Assembly (NCBI GenBank): GCA_963728935.1 | Contig: CAVSMC010000002.1 | Coordinates: 1-64,000, forward strand | Direction: 5' to 3' | Source of the DNA: CAVSMC01 sp963728935 | GTDB taxonomy: Bacteria > Pseudomonadota > Gammaproteobacteria > Burkholderiales > Casimicrobiaceae | Length of the DNA: 64,000 nucleotides | In this document: piece after piece, positions 33,886 through 43,947 of the stretch | How positions within the stretch are numbered: the stretch's first letter is position 1 | Layout: each line of letters opens with the position of its first letter | Notes under the pieces: generated by a model | The model's input: only the letters and a program-made list of their open reading frames with translations | What the model was told of the DNA's origin: nothing | Databases searched by the model: none | Program-made: the position numbers and the translations under genes

Positions 33886-35328
33886 ATGTCGAAGGGTGCT
33901 GCGCTGCTTCGAGTCTGTGCGATGCTGGTTTGCGCGCTGATCATCGCGGGGTGTGGCGGCGGCGGGTCGGACTCCGGCGGCCCGCCGGCCCCGGCGCCCG
34001 AAAGCCGGATTGACGTCTCCGTCGCCGGGCTTCCGGCCGGGGCGAACGCCTCGATCACGGTAACCGATTCAAACGGTCAGACGGTCGGCGCGCTCACCAA
34101 CGCCGGTCAGGTGATGGTCAGCGGGCCCGGCACGTTCACGGTCAGCGCCGATCCGGTCGTCGCGGGCACGGTGACGTACACGGCGAGCGTCGCTCCCGCG
34201 ATGATCAACGTTCCGCCGCCGCCGAGCAGCACGGCGGTCACCGTCACCTACGCGCTCGCGCCGCCGCTGCGACTGCGACTTGCGGCGGTCGCGTCCGGGC
34301 TCGTATCGCCGACGTTTCTCGCCTCGCCGCCTGGCAGCGCCGACATCTACGTCGTCGAACAGCCGGGCCGCATCCGCAAGCTGGTCGGCGGCACGCCGCA
34401 GCCGCCGCTGCTCGACATTTCCGCTCGCGTGAACTACGGCGGCGAGCGCGGTCTGCTCTCGCTCGCGTTCGACCCGCAATTCGCGATGAATGGCAACGTG
34501 TTTGTCTATTTCACGGAGACGAGCGGCGATATCGCGATCGAACGCTTCACCGTACCGGTCGGTGGCGCGCCATCACCGTCGAACCCGCAAACGACGGCGG
34601 TGCGCGTGCTGACGATTTCGCATCGCACGTTCGCCAATCACAACGGCGGTCAACTGCAGTTCGGACTCGACGGCATGCTCTATATCGGGACCGGCGACGG
34701 CGGCGGAGGCGGCGATCCGCTCGGAAGCGGACAGAACCTCGATACGCTGCTCGGCAAGGTCCTTCGCATCGATGTGAGCGCGTTGCCCTACAAGATCCCG
34801 GCGGACAATCCGTTCGTCGGCCAGGCGGGCAAGCGCCCCGAGATCTGGGCGCTTGGCGTTCGAAATCCGTGGCGATTCGTGTTCGACGCGCCGACGCGCA
34901 GCCTCTACATCGCCGATGTCGGCCAAGACCGTCGCGAGGAAGTCGACGTCGTCGCCGCCGATGCGGCCGGCCTCAACTACGGCTGGAACGTCTGGGAAGG
35001 CACGCTGTGCTATCCGTCGGGCAGCGGATGCAGCCCGGCGGGCATCACGATGCCGGTGATCGATTACGATCGTGCCGACGGCTGCTCGATCACCGGCGGT
35101 TACGTGTATCGCGGCTCGGCGCTTCCGGAGATCGCCGGACGCTACTTCTACTCCGACTTCTGCAAGGGCTGGCTGCGCAGTCTGGTCGTCGCCGGCGGAA
35201 TCGCAACCGAACGGACCGACTGGGGCATCGCGTCGGTCGGCAGCGTTCAATCGTTCGGCGTCGATTCGGCGAAAGAGCTCTACGTTCTGACGTCCGCAGG
35301 CGGCGTTTACAAGGTCGTCCGCGAATAG
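33886..35328 (+). CDS. PQQ-dependent sugar dehydrogenase-like lipoprotein
   Basis: A 480-residue protein. A lipoprotein signal (LIIAGC) is followed by an Ig/carboxypeptidase-regulatory-like segment, then a six-bladed propeller of the soluble glucose/sorbosone dehydrogenase family. Signature parts are VVEQPGRIRKL, GGERGLLSLAFDPQF, HNGGQLQFGLDGMLYIGTGDGG, WALGVRNPWRFVFD and ADVGQDRREEVDV. It oxidises sugars in the periplasm if loaded with PQQ. GTG 33880 is an alternative start. Confidence 0.88.
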   Translation: MSKGAALLRVCAMLVCALIIAGCGGGGSDSGGPPAPAPESRIDVSVAGLPAGANASITVTDSNGQTVGALTNAGQVMVSGPGTFTVSADPVVAGTVTYTASVAPAMINVPPPPSSTAVTVTYALAPPLRLRLAAVASGLVSPTFLASPPGSADIYVVEQPGRIRKLVGGTPQPPLLDISARVNYGGERGLLSLAFDPQFAMNGNVFVYFTETSGDIAIERFTVPVGGAPSPSNPQTTAVRVLTISHRTFANHNGGQLQFGLDGMLYIGTGDGGGGGDPLGSGQNLDTLLGKVLRIDVSALPYKIPADNPFVGQAGKRPEIWALGVRNPWRFVFDAPTRSLYIADVGQDRREEVDVVAADAAGLNYGWNVWEGTLCYPSGSGCSPAGITMPVIDYDRADGCSITGGYVYRGSALPEIAGRYFYSDFCKGWLRSLVVAGGIATERTDWGIASVGSVQSFGVDSAKELYVLTSAGGVYKVVRE

Positions 35329-35467
35329 GCACGCGCCGCGTGCGCGTCGCGTTCGGCGACGCCGGCCTTCATTCCGGAACGACGACGCCCCATCCACCCA
35401 TATCCGTCGGCAAGTGGTTCACGGGAGCTCGACGGCGCCGCAGAAGCATCCGCCGTATGGATCGCGG

Positions 35468-35722
35468 TCATCGTCCGCCGGCATCACCGCGAACGTACGT
35501 CATGCGGTCGATGCCATCGTGCACGTCGCCGCAGGCGAGAGCCGCGGCGACATGGACCGTCGGGTTGGTTGCGGCGTTCGCCGCCGCGATGAGCTCGGGG
35601 TCGATGCTGACGGCGTCGAGCTTCGCCGGCAGGACGACCAACGCGCCGATGGTGATCGCGCTCATCGCCAGCGCGGACAAGCCGAACAACGCGCGCGGCG
35701 TCGAAGACTGATAGCGGTTCAT
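35468..35722 (-). CDS. Small exported hypothetical protein
   Basis: An 84-residue frame starting at ATG 35722 behind GGAG. It has an N-terminal hydrophobic segment (ALFGLSALAMSAITIGALVVLPA) and a short hydrophilic tail with a single Cys (ALACGDVHDGI). It resembles small membrane-anchored proteins annotated as hypothetical in betaproteobacteria. No function is known. Confidence 0.6.
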   Translation of the reverse strand: MNRYQSSTPRALFGLSALAMSAITIGALVVLPAKLDAVSIDPELIAAANAATNPTVHVAAALACGDVHDGIDRMTYVRGDAGGR

Positions 35723-35979
35723 GGTTCTCCAGATCGGTGTGGACAGTGCGGCCCCGACGCTGCTGCGCATGCGCCTTTCGGTGCGCGGGGCACCGGATGA
35801 CGATGAGCGGCGCGGACCGATTGCAGTCTACGAACGGCGTGTATTGCGCGAATGTCGGCGAGCGCCGATTCTTGTTTCGTTTGTGTCGACGCTGGCCGGC
35901 GCGAGTGAATCGAGACGAACCACGGCGCGCGGGCGACGTGCTCTAATCGGGATCGACCAGATCGGTGCGGATGGACGCT

Positions 35980-38900
35980 TCAATCCGCTGACGGGTCGTT
36001 TCCGTCGGTCACGAGCTCGGCTATCACGCGACGCACTTCGCTCGGCAGGAACGGCTTCTCGATGACCGGGCGTCCGCACTCCGAGACGAACTCGCGCAGC
36101 GCCGAGGCGAGCGTATCGCCGGTCACGAAGATGACGCGCCCTGCCTGTCCGGGCCAGCGTTGCGCGATCTCCTTGTAGAGCGCGCGGCCGTCGAGGTCAG
36201 GCATGCGGATGTCGGTGATGATGACGTCGAAACGCTCGGCGGCCATGCGCTGCAACGCTTCGCGTCCCGAGCTCGCGGTGACGACGCGATGGCGCGCGCC
36301 CGTAAGTATCTCGGCCAGCGCGTCGCGGATCTCCGCCTCGTCATCGACGATCAGTATCGCGCGCTCGCTCGTGCTCGCCTTTCGAGCAACCTCCACGCCG
36401 CCCCCGGCGGGCTCGACAGGGCCTACGGGCAGCGAAATCTTGAACACCGCTCCGCCGTCGGTCGGGCATTCCGCCGTGAGCGTGCCGCTGTGCGCTTCGA
36501 CGATGCCGAGGCTCACCGCCAAACCGACGCCCGTACCGACGCCGGTCGGCTTCGTGGTGAAGTACGGTTCGAATATCCGCGCCCGGAGATGCGGGGCAAT
36601 GCCGGGCCCGTTGTCGGCAACCGCGATGCGGATCATGTTGGCGACCGGGTCGAACCGGCTGCTCACGCGTATCAGCCGCGGCGCAGGCCGGTCCTGCAGC
36701 GACTGCTGCGCGTTGATGATCAGGTTCAGCAGCACCTGATGGAGCTGATCGGCGTCGGCGAGGATCGGCGGAAGTTCGTCGGCCAGATCGAGCGCCACCT
36801 CGATGCTGCTCGTGCGAATCGCGTAGCTCGCGAGGTCGAGCGCCGCCGCGACGACGTCGTTCATCGCAACCGGGCCGCGTTCGGGCTTCTGCTGGCGGGC
36901 CATGGCGAGGAACGTTCGAACGATCCGCGCGCATCGCTCGGCGGCGGTGCGAATCTTCAGCGCCGCGGTCTGCGTCACCGTGTCGCCTTGCTCCTCGAGC
37001 AGGACCGCGCGCGCCACGACGACCGATAGCGGATTATTGAGCTCGTGCGCGACGCCGGCGAGCAGCGAACCGAGCGCGGCGAGCTTTTCGCGCTGGTACA
37101 GCGATTCGCGCTGGCGCGCGAGCTCTTCGGCGGAGCGCTTCTTCTCGGTGATGTCGCGGGTGATCGTCAGCACATGCGGCTTGCCCTGATACTGCATCGG
37201 CACGCCATGCACCTCGAGCTGCAACGCGGAGCCGTCCTTGCGACGCTCGGTCACTTCGAGGTGAAGCGACGCGCCGCCGGCGACGGACTTCAGGAATTCG
37301 GGCGGATACGAAGGACCCATCCGCCCGCGCAGTCGCAACGCGGACGATTCGCTGTCGCCGTAGCCATACATCTGCTGCAACGCCGGGTTGGTGTCGACGA
37401 TCTCGCCCGCTTCGTTCCACAGCGCGAGGCCATCGATCGACGCGTTGAACATCGCGTGGTACTGCTCTTCGCTCGCGCACAATGCCGCTTCGGCGATTTT
37501 GCGTCCGGTGATGTCGCGCGCGAGCGCCAGTATTCGATCCTGCCCGCCCAGAGTCGCTCGCTTGACGAACACCTCGTGCCACTTGAGCGTTCCGTCCTTG
37601 CCCTTGCCGTGCCATTCGATGCGAAGCTGCTCGCCGGCCGCCGCGCGCTTGATCAGCGCCATCGCGTCCTGTTGCGTATAGGGGCGCTCGCCGCTGCCCA
37701 GCGTACCGACATCGATCCGTCGCAGCTCCTCGCGCGTGTAACCGAACGTCGCGCACGCCTTCGGATTGACGTCGACGATCGCACCGTTGTCGACGTCGTG
37801 CACGAAGATCGAGTCTTCCGAGGCGTCGAAGATCGCCCGATAGCTCGCCTCGGAAACGCGAAGCGCCTCGTCGGAGCGCTTGCGCTCGGTGATGTCGGTC
37901 GAAATGCCGCAGACGGCGTACGCAACGCCGTTCGCGTCGTGCAACGGGAACTTGATCGAAATGTAAGTGTGCAAGCCGTCGGCGAGCTGCGCCGTTTCCT
38001 CGAACTCCATCGGCGCATTGCGCAGCAGCACGCGCAGATCATTGGTACGTATTTCGTCCGCGATCGCGTCGGGCAGGGTTTCGCGGTCCGTTCTGCCGAC
38101 GACGTCCTTCTGGCGAAGTCCGAAAACGCGCTCCCATTGCTGGTTGACGAACAGGAACCTGCCTTCCGTATCCTTCACCGAAACGACCGCCGTGGCGTTG
38201 TCGAGGATCTGCTGCAGCCGCGCTTCGCTGTTCTCGAGCTGACGTTGTACGCGGGCGAGCTCCGTAATGTCCTGGCGCAGCCGGGTTTGCGTGTCGGCGA
38301 CCTTGAGCGCCATCGCGTCGAAGGCGCGGCTCAGCCGGCCGAGCTCGTCGCTTCCCTTCAAGTCGCTGCGGGCGGTGAGATTTCCCGCGGCGAGCTGCTC
38401 TGCCGCACTCACCAGACGCGCGGTGCGCCGCGTGAGCAGGAAGTGAAACACGAGCCACATCGCGAGAGCGAGCGCCGTCACCCATCCCGCCCAATAGAGC
38501 GACTGCTGGACGACCTGCGCGCGAGCCTCCGCCTTGTATCGCTCGAGATCGTAGATGAGGAATACGCTTCCCGTTCGCGACGGACGCAGCTCGTCAGCGC
38601 CGCCGCCGAGCAGGATGCCGGCATGTCCGAGCAGTTCGCTCGCGTTCGAATCGACGGTCATTCCGGCGCGCCGCTCGTGGACGGCGCCCGCGGCCTGCGC
38701 GAGGTCGAATTGCGGCAGCACGTCCGTTATCTGCCGGCCGAGCCACGCGCGCCGCGTCGCGGTAATGACGGCATTGCGCTCGTCGGTCAGCGCGGCGGCC
38801 GTCACGTCGTGGTTGTGGGCAAGCACGGTGATCTCGTGCTGCGCGGCCGCCATGTCGCCTTTGAGCAGCAAATATTCGACCGTGCTCTGCAGGCGCGACA

Positions 38901-39054
38901 TCTCCTGCGCCAAGCGTTTGCGGCCGTCTTCCTCCGCGGCGCGCTCGGCCTGAGGCACGTGGTAGAGCAGGTTCACCGCACTCAGCGTCGCGGCGAAGAC
39001 GAGCAGGATGAGCGGTACCGTGACGTTGAGCGACGCCGAGGGGCGCAGCATCAT
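35980..39054 (-). CDS. Hybrid sensor histidine kinase with HAMP, three PAS domains and receiver
   Basis: A 1024-residue kinase. Two membrane helices (VPLILLVFAATLSAVNLLY and WAGWVTALALAMWLVFHF) flank a periplasmic sensor. A HAMP segment, three PAS/PAC units (each ending in an ITERK or ITGRK-type motif), the H-box GVAHELNNPLSVV, the N-box NLIINAQQ and G-boxes GPGIAP and GTGVGL follow. A C-terminal receiver has the phospho-acceptor Asp in IITDIRMPDLDG. It overlaps the upstream binding-protein gene by ATGA. Confidence 0.95.
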   Translation of the reverse strand: MMLRPSASLNVTVPLILLVFAATLSAVNLLYHVPQAERAAEEDGRKRLAQEMSRLQSTVEYLLLKGDMAAAQHEITVLAHNHDVTAAALTDERNAVITATRRAWLGRQITDVLPQFDLAQAAGAVHERRAGMTVDSNASELLGHAGILLGGGADELRPSRTGSVFLIYDLERYKAEARAQVVQQSLYWAGWVTALALAMWLVFHFLLTRRTARLVSAAEQLAAGNLTARSDLKGSDELGRLSRAFDAMALKVADTQTRLRQDITELARVQRQLENSEARLQQILDNATAVVSVKDTEGRFLFVNQQWERVFGLRQKDVVGRTDRETLPDAIADEIRTNDLRVLLRNAPMEFEETAQLADGLHTYISIKFPLHDANGVAYAVCGISTDITERKRSDEALRVSEASYRAIFDASEDSIFVHDVDNGAIVDVNPKACATFGYTREELRRIDVGTLGSGERPYTQQDAMALIKRAAAGEQLRIEWHGKGKDGTLKWHEVFVKRATLGGQDRILALARDITGRKIAEAALCASEEQYHAMFNASIDGLALWNEAGEIVDTNPALQQMYGYGDSESSALRLRGRMGPSYPPEFLKSVAGGASLHLEVTERRKDGSALQLEVHGVPMQYQGKPHVLTITRDITEKKRSAEELARQRESLYQREKLAALGSLLAGVAHELNNPLSVVVARAVLLEEQGDTVTQTAALKIRTAAERCARIVRTFLAMARQQKPERGPVAMNDVVAAALDLASYAIRTSSIEVALDLADELPPILADADQLHQVLLNLIINAQQSLQDRPAPRLIRVSSRFDPVANMIRIAVADNGPGIAPHLRARIFEPYFTTKPTGVGTGVGLAVSLGIVEAHSGTLTAECPTDGGAVFKISLPVGPVEPAGGGVEVARKASTSERAILIVDDEAEIRDALAEILTGARHRVVTASSGREALQRMAAERFDVIITDIRMPDLDGRALYKEIAQRWPGQAGRVIFVTGDTLASALREFVSECGRPVIEKPFLPSEVRRVIAELVTDGNDPSAD

Positions 39055-40031
39055 CGCGGCAATTCCGCCAGCGGTCCCGGCGCGAGCACGCGCTCGATCA
39101 CGAGCTCTTCGCGCAAGAGCTTCGCGCCCAGCATCAAGGACATCAGTCGCCGTCCGGTCACCGCGAGCTCCGGAGTCGGTCCGCCAAGCATCCTCAGGTT
39201 TTCCTCGCGCGTTGGAACATGGAGACCTTGCTGCGCCGCGAGGAACTGCTCTCCGCTCGTCTGCTGGCGGATCCCCATCCGTCGCGCCGCGTCTTTGGGG
39301 TCGCTTTTCATATAGTCCATCGCACCGAACCAGCCGGTCAGCAGGGCGTGCACCGCCCTCGGCTGCTTGTCGAAGACCGAGGCGCGCACAGCGAGCAAGT
39401 CTACTATCTCACCGGGGATCTGCGTGCTGTCGAACAGCGTGCTCGCTCCGGCGCGCAGAAACTGGGCCCGATACGGGTCGAACGTGACGGCGCCGTCGAC
39501 CTGCCCGTGCTCGAACGCGCCCGGCTGCTCGTCCGATTCGAGGTGCACGACGTTGACGTCGCTCGCCTTCATGCCGTTGATCGCGAGAGCACGGCTCAGC
39601 ACGAACGCACCGAGCGCGCTGCTCTCCACCGCGACCGATTTGCCCTTGAGGTCTTGCATCGACCGCATGCCGGGGCGGCCCACGACGACGTCGGCGCCGT
39701 TCGACACGTCGACGACGAGGATGATCCTCGGCTGGAATCCATCGACGGCGAGTCCGAAGAGCTCGTCGAGGCTGATGACCATCCCGTCGATTGCGCCGTT
39801 GCGGAACGCGCGCAGCACTTCGCTCGCCGATTGGTACTCGACGAGCTGCACTGCCGACGAGTCGAGACGGCCGAGCTCGCGCGCGAGATACAGCGGTTCG
39901 CTGCCGATCCAGACGTTGGTGCCGATTCGCAATGCGGTCTGCGGCTCGCGCATGCAACCGGACAGCGACAGCAGCAGCGCGACGCATGCGAGCGCGAACA
40001 GCCATCCAGGGGTGCGTCGCCATCGATCCAT
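39051..40031 (-). CDS. SsuA/NitT-TauT-type substrate-binding lipoprotein in a sensor operon
   Basis: A 326-residue periplasmic binding protein with lipobox (LSGC). The SsuA/THI5-like fold shows LRIGTNVWIGSEPLYLAREL, EVLRAFRNGAIDGMVISLDE and DLKGKSVAVESSALGAFVLS. It has no transporter partner here and is sandwiched between response regulator and kinase genes (6-bp gap and 4-bp overlap). It probably presents a ligand to the kinase rather than feeding an importer. Confidence 0.88.
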   Translation of the reverse strand: MDRWRRTPGWLFALACVALLLSLSGCMREPQTALRIGTNVWIGSEPLYLARELGRLDSSAVQLVEYQSASEVLRAFRNGAIDGMVISLDELFGLAVDGFQPRIILVVDVSNGADVVVGRPGMRSMQDLKGKSVAVESSALGAFVLSRALAINGMKASDVNVVHLESDEQPGAFEHGQVDGAVTFDPYRAQFLRAGASTLFDSTQIPGEIVDLLAVRASVFDKQPRAVHALLTGWFGAMDYMKSDPKDAARRMGIRQQTSGEQFLAAQQGLHVPTREENLRMLGGPTPELAVTGRRLMSLMLGAKLLREELVIERVLAPGPLAELPR

Positions 40032-40037
40032 CTTTCG

Positions 40038-40829
40038 TCACTCTCCGTCGGGTATGAAGATGTAGCCCTCGTTGCGAATGGTCCGGATGAATCGCGGATG
40101 CTCGGGATCCGGCTCGATCTTCTTGCGCAGGCGCATGATGCGAAGATCGACGCTGCGATCGAACGGATCCCAGTCGCGCTGCTGGTTGAGGTTGAGGATG
40201 CGCTCGCGCGAGAGCGCCCGGTTGGGGTGTTCGGCGAGCGCTTTGAGGAGATCGAACTCGAGCGGCGACATCGGCACGTCGCTGCCCGTGTCGTCGGTGA
40301 GCCGATGCGCGGCGAGGTCGAGCACGCATCGTCCGATGCGCACCTTCGTGTCGCCGATGTCGGCGCGGTGCGACGACGACGTGCGCCGAAGCACGCTCTT
40401 CACGCGGGCAACGAGCTCGCGAGGGTCGAACGGTTTGGGGACGTAATCATCGGCACCCATTTCGAGGCCGACGATCCGATCGACGACCGTACCGGCGGAC
40501 GTCAGCATGACGATCGCGATTCTCGCGTAGCGCTCGCGCAGATGGCGCGCGAGACTCAGCCCGTCCTCGCCAGGCATGTGGACGTCGACCAGCGCGAGGT
40601 CGATCGCATGGCGCGCGGCCAACGCCCTCGCGGCGCCGGCGTTCTCGGCGCCGATCACAGCGTACCCGTGCGAGGTGAAGTATTCCTCCAACACCTCGCG
40701 AACGTCCGGCTCGTCGTCGACGATCAGGATGGTTGCGGTCGGGGTCACGGGCGCTGTTTCAGCTCCTGCCGACCTCTTCGGCGGACGAAGGCTTTCAACT
40801 CGCGGCGAGCGAAACGTCAGATCGTACAT
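40038..40829 (-). CDS. OmpR/PhoB-family response regulator
   Basis: A 263-residue regulator starting at ATG 40829 with GGAGG six bases upstream. The receiver shows ILIVDDEPDVREVL, the acceptor Asp in LALVDVHMPGEDG, and the KPFDPREL loop. The winged-helix part shows MSPLEFDLLKALAEHPNRALSRE and RIMRLRKKIEPDP. It is the first gene of the regulator, binding protein, kinase operon and is presumably phosphorylated by that kinase. Confidence 0.93.
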   Translation of the reverse strand: MYDLTFRSPRVESLRPPKRSAGAETAPVTPTATILIVDDEPDVREVLEEYFTSHGYAVIGAENAGAARALAARHAIDLALVDVHMPGEDGLSLARHLRERYARIAIVMLTSAGTVVDRIVGLEMGADDYVPKPFDPRELVARVKSVLRRTSSSHRADIGDTKVRIGRCVLDLAAHRLTDDTGSDVPMSPLEFDLLKALAEHPNRALSRERILNLNQQRDWDPFDRSVDLRIMRLRKKIEPDPEHPRFIRTIRNEGYIFIPDGE

Positions 40830-41102
40830 CCATCGCCTCCCGAATGTGCGAACGGGCATCAGCCTGTCCGAGTCGCGAGGATAAGCCCACCGCCGATCGA
40901 TTTCAGCGCCGTCGCGCCGCTATGAAACAAACGAAACAAAACCGCCCCGCGGCCGAAATCCGCCTGCCGTGTCGCCGAGCGAGACTTCGCTGCATGGAGA
41001 TCGTCGCATCGGCTGGCGTAACCGGCCGCGGCACGGCAACCGGTCGTGTCGCGCCGTTCGGCGCCGCCGGACCGCAGCTCTCCCCGTCGAAGGAACCAAA
41101 CG

Positions 41103-41657
41103 ATGAATCCCGAAGTTAAGACGAAGCCCAGGCAGTCACGCAATGAAAGAGCGCGTTCGCGCGGCAGACCCACGGTGCTGCGCGTCGGACCCGACGGAAT
41201 CATTTCTCCGTTCGTCACGCATTGGAGCCGCATTTTCTACTACGACCTGTTCACCGGCGATCGGGGTGCCACCGCGACTCATCCGGACGGGGTGACCAAC
41301 CGTTCGCGGCAACCCGCTCGGGATGGTGCAACCCGTCGCTTGCACGGCAACCAAGTGGAGACACTCGTGACACCAAAAGATACGGATCATGACGATTGGG
41401 TTCCCCGTTTCAAGACTCCGATCGAAGCCGCGGCGATCCTGCTCGGCGTCTACATCGCGATCTACTTGACCGTCGCCGGCATCGTCCATGTGCTCGGCTC
41501 GCCCGATGCCACGGCAGCCGCGGCGCGGGATGCATGGACCGCGGCCCATTCGGCCGCACCGATCGCCGCGCCCGATTCGCCACAACGCGAGTCGCTCAGT
41601 GAGGAAAGCGAACGTTCAACCGACTCGGACGTTGCCCGCCATGACCATGCTGACTGA
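41103..41657 (+). CDS. Hypothetical single-span membrane protein
   Basis: A frame of 184 residues from ATG 41103 (AAGGA upstream). A shorter GTG start at 41367 behind GGAG would give 96 residues and keeps the only structured part: PIEAAAILLGVYIAIYLTVAGIVHVLG, one membrane helix. The N-terminal extension is basic and low in structure. Its stop overlaps the DUF1127 gene. No family recognised. Confidence 0.5.
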   Translation: MNPEVKTKPRQSRNERARSRGRPTVLRVGPDGIISPFVTHWSRIFYYDLFTGDRGATATHPDGVTNRSRQPARDGATRRLHGNQVETLVTPKDTDHDDWVPRFKTPIEAAAILLGVYIAIYLTVAGIVHVLGSPDATAAAARDAWTAAHSAAPIAAPDSPQRESLSEESERSTDSDVARHDHAD

Positions 41658-42075
41658 CTTGGACAGGCTCGCCGTGCTGACCGAAGCCGCACGTTACGGT
41701 GTGATCTCGTCGGGCGACACGTCGCGCGAATCGGCGGACGCTGCGCACGAATCGACGGACACCGGGGAGCCGACCGAGGCAACGAGCTATCAGGCGTACC
41801 GCGCCGCTCGCGCGCATCGCGACAGCGGCGTCGCGAAGCTGGTCGTCGCGACAATCCAAGCCGTTGGTGCGCTCGCGCGGCGAGTCCGCGCGCGGTATCT
41901 GCAACGCCGGCGCGCGAGACTTACCTACGATGCGCTTCGACAGCTCGACGACCGCATGTTGCACGACCTCGGGTTCGACCGCAGCGAAATGACGTCGATC
42001 GCGGCGGAGATCGCGGCCGAAGTCGAGTACAGCCGCGTGCGCGCTCAACCTTCGCCACACGTTCTCTCGGTGTGA
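41641..42075 (+). CDS. DUF1127 domain protein
   Basis: A 144-residue protein. Its last 60 residues form the Arg-rich DUF1127 (YjiS-like) motif: LTYDALRQLDDRMLHDLGFDR. Short DUF1127 proteins can bind RNA or affect phosphate and carbon metabolism in alphaproteobacteria. This one has a longer, acidic N-terminus. It overlaps the upstream small gene by 17 bases. Confidence 0.75.
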   Translation: MTMLTDLDRLAVLTEAARYGVISSGDTSRESADAAHESTDTGEPTEATSYQAYRAARAHRDSGVAKLVVATIQAVGALARRVRARYLQRRRARLTYDALRQLDDRMLHDLGFDRSEMTSIAAEIAAEVEYSRVRAQPSPHVLSV

Positions 42076-42094
42076 ACGGATCGATCGCGGCGTT

Positions 42095-43615
42095 TCAGGC
42101 GGTCGCCGCGCTGCGCAGCGCAATCAGCGTCTGGCCCTTGAGCATGCGCACGAGCGCGAGCTCCCCCGTCGTCAAGCCGACTTCATCGACGGTCGTCCTG
42201 TCGGCATAGAAGAATCCGAGCGGCCTGTGCTTGAAGGCGAGCGGAAGCAGCACGAAGCTCTTCGCGTCGGGACAAGCGAGCCGGTACCAGTCCGGCAGCG
42301 CCGTGTATATCTTGGGCGCCGTCACGTCGCGGATATGCACGTCGACGCTTCGCTGCATGACCGACCAGAACAGATCGGACGCCGGAGTGGCCGCAAACGC
42401 GAACTGCTGCAATCGCTCGCGCGGCATGTGCCCGAACTGGATCCGTGCGCGAAACGCTTTCGTCTGCGGGTCGCGTAAGCACAGCAACGCCCGCTGATAC
42501 CCGAGTCCGCGGTAGAGCGTCTCGACCGCGATGTTGACGACGCTCGAGACATCGTGGCCCTCCGCGAGGCCCGTCGTCATGTCCTGCAGTCCGGCGAGCA
42601 AGATCGCGCTCGAATCGGCGGGCCGCTCTCCCGACGCGCTCGCCACCGCGCTCTCATGGCCGATCGCTTTCGCCGGCGGCAATTCGATTTCGCTCGCAAG
42701 CGTGCGCACGTCGTCTAACGCCCCTTTGGTCTCCGCGGGGGCGATCTCGAGATCGAGCGCACGGGCAAAGTGATGCGTGCGCTCCGACGTCGTCTCGACG
42801 AGCACCTGCAGCTCGGACGCTTCGAGCTTGAGCGACGCGCCGTAGTGCGAAAGCGCGGCCTCGAGGCCTTTGGCGCGCTCTTGGCCTTCGCTGGTGCAGA
42901 CCGCCGCCGCGACTTCGGTCGCGAACTGCGAGACGAGCTGCAGTCGCTCGACCTTGTCGCGAGGCGCCTCGGCGCCCGCCGGCCACACGGCGACCGTCTT
43001 GACGATGAGGTCGGGAATCCCCCAGCGCGCGAGGATTCGCTGGCCGATCTGCTCGAAGCCCACGCCCATCACGCGTCGCGCCGCTTCACCCTCGGCAACG
43101 CGCTCGGCCGCGGCAACGCGCTTGATCTCGGCAAAGCATTCGGCTTCGTAGAGAACGATGATCAAGCGTCCGATGCTGCGAAACATCGCGCAGATCGCCG
43201 ACTCCTCGGTGTCCGCGCCGCTGCGCGGTCCGACGGTCTGCGCGAGCACCGACGCATAGAGCGCTTGCATGAGCTCGGGCGAGAAGACGGCGGCGCTCTG
43301 CCGGTCGGACATGCGCTCGAGCAGAAGCGACGAAACCGCGAGGATGCGAACCTGCTCGGAGCCGATGCGCGCGATCGCTCTCGATACCGTCGTGACCGGG
43401 CCCGCGACGGAACGGAACATCACCGAGTTTCCGAGCCGAATCACCTTCTGCGTAAGGTTCAGGTCGGACAGGATCAGGTTGGCGAGCTCGCTCAGCGTGC
43501 TCTTCTCCGTGTCCGCCATTTCGGCGACACGGGAGACTGCGGAGCCGAGGCTCAGCAGGTCCGCTTTGTGCGCCATGCGCTCGAGGAGCGCGTTGGCATC
43601 GAACGTCCGGGGCAT
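42095..43615 (-). CDS. HDOD domain signalling protein with GAF-like C-terminus
   Basis: A 506-residue protein. The HDOD domain spans about residues 20-220 (LANLILSDLNLTQKVIRLGNS, AIARIGSEQVRILAVSSLL), and a GAF-like domain follows residue 340 (VVNIAVETLYRGLGYQRALLC and KSFVLLPLAFKHRPLGFFYAD). HDOD proteins act in signalling, often linked to cyclic-di-GMP or motility, without HD catalysis. Cytoplasmic, monocistronic. Confidence 0.88.
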   Translation of the reverse strand: MPRTFDANALLERMAHKADLLSLGSAVSRVAEMADTEKSTLSELANLILSDLNLTQKVIRLGNSVMFRSVAGPVTTVSRAIARIGSEQVRILAVSSLLLERMSDRQSAAVFSPELMQALYASVLAQTVGPRSGADTEESAICAMFRSIGRLIIVLYEAECFAEIKRVAAAERVAEGEAARRVMGVGFEQIGQRILARWGIPDLIVKTVAVWPAGAEAPRDKVERLQLVSQFATEVAAAVCTSEGQERAKGLEAALSHYGASLKLEASELQVLVETTSERTHHFARALDLEIAPAETKGALDDVRTLASEIELPPAKAIGHESAVASASGERPADSSAILLAGLQDMTTGLAEGHDVSSVVNIAVETLYRGLGYQRALLCLRDPQTKAFRARIQFGHMPRERLQQFAFAATPASDLFWSVMQRSVDVHIRDVTAPKIYTALPDWYRLACPDAKSFVLLPLAFKHRPLGFFYADRTTVDEVGLTTGELALVRMLKGQTLIALRSAATA

Positions 43616-43947
43616 CGCGAGATCGTGCGCTGTTCGGCGGTCGGAAGCCGCGTCGGTCCGTCCGCTCGGATTGCGGTCTAAGCGTGGCCCCTAAACGCAA
43701 CGGCCGTCAAGCGCGTCGCAGATGGCCATTGCCCGACGTGGAGATCGGCGAGAGCCACGTCGACAGGGCGATGCGCGAGACGATGGCGGAATGAGTCGGC
43801 ATTTGACGGGACTCTGCCCGACGGCGCCCCCGTCGGGAGTCTTGCTCCGGCCGAAAGGTGTATTCTCGCCGCCATGCGGCTCGCCGTCCCGCCGATGAGC
43901 CGCGCGACGGACCTCACCGATCGTTCGACGAAGGCCTGATCACACTC

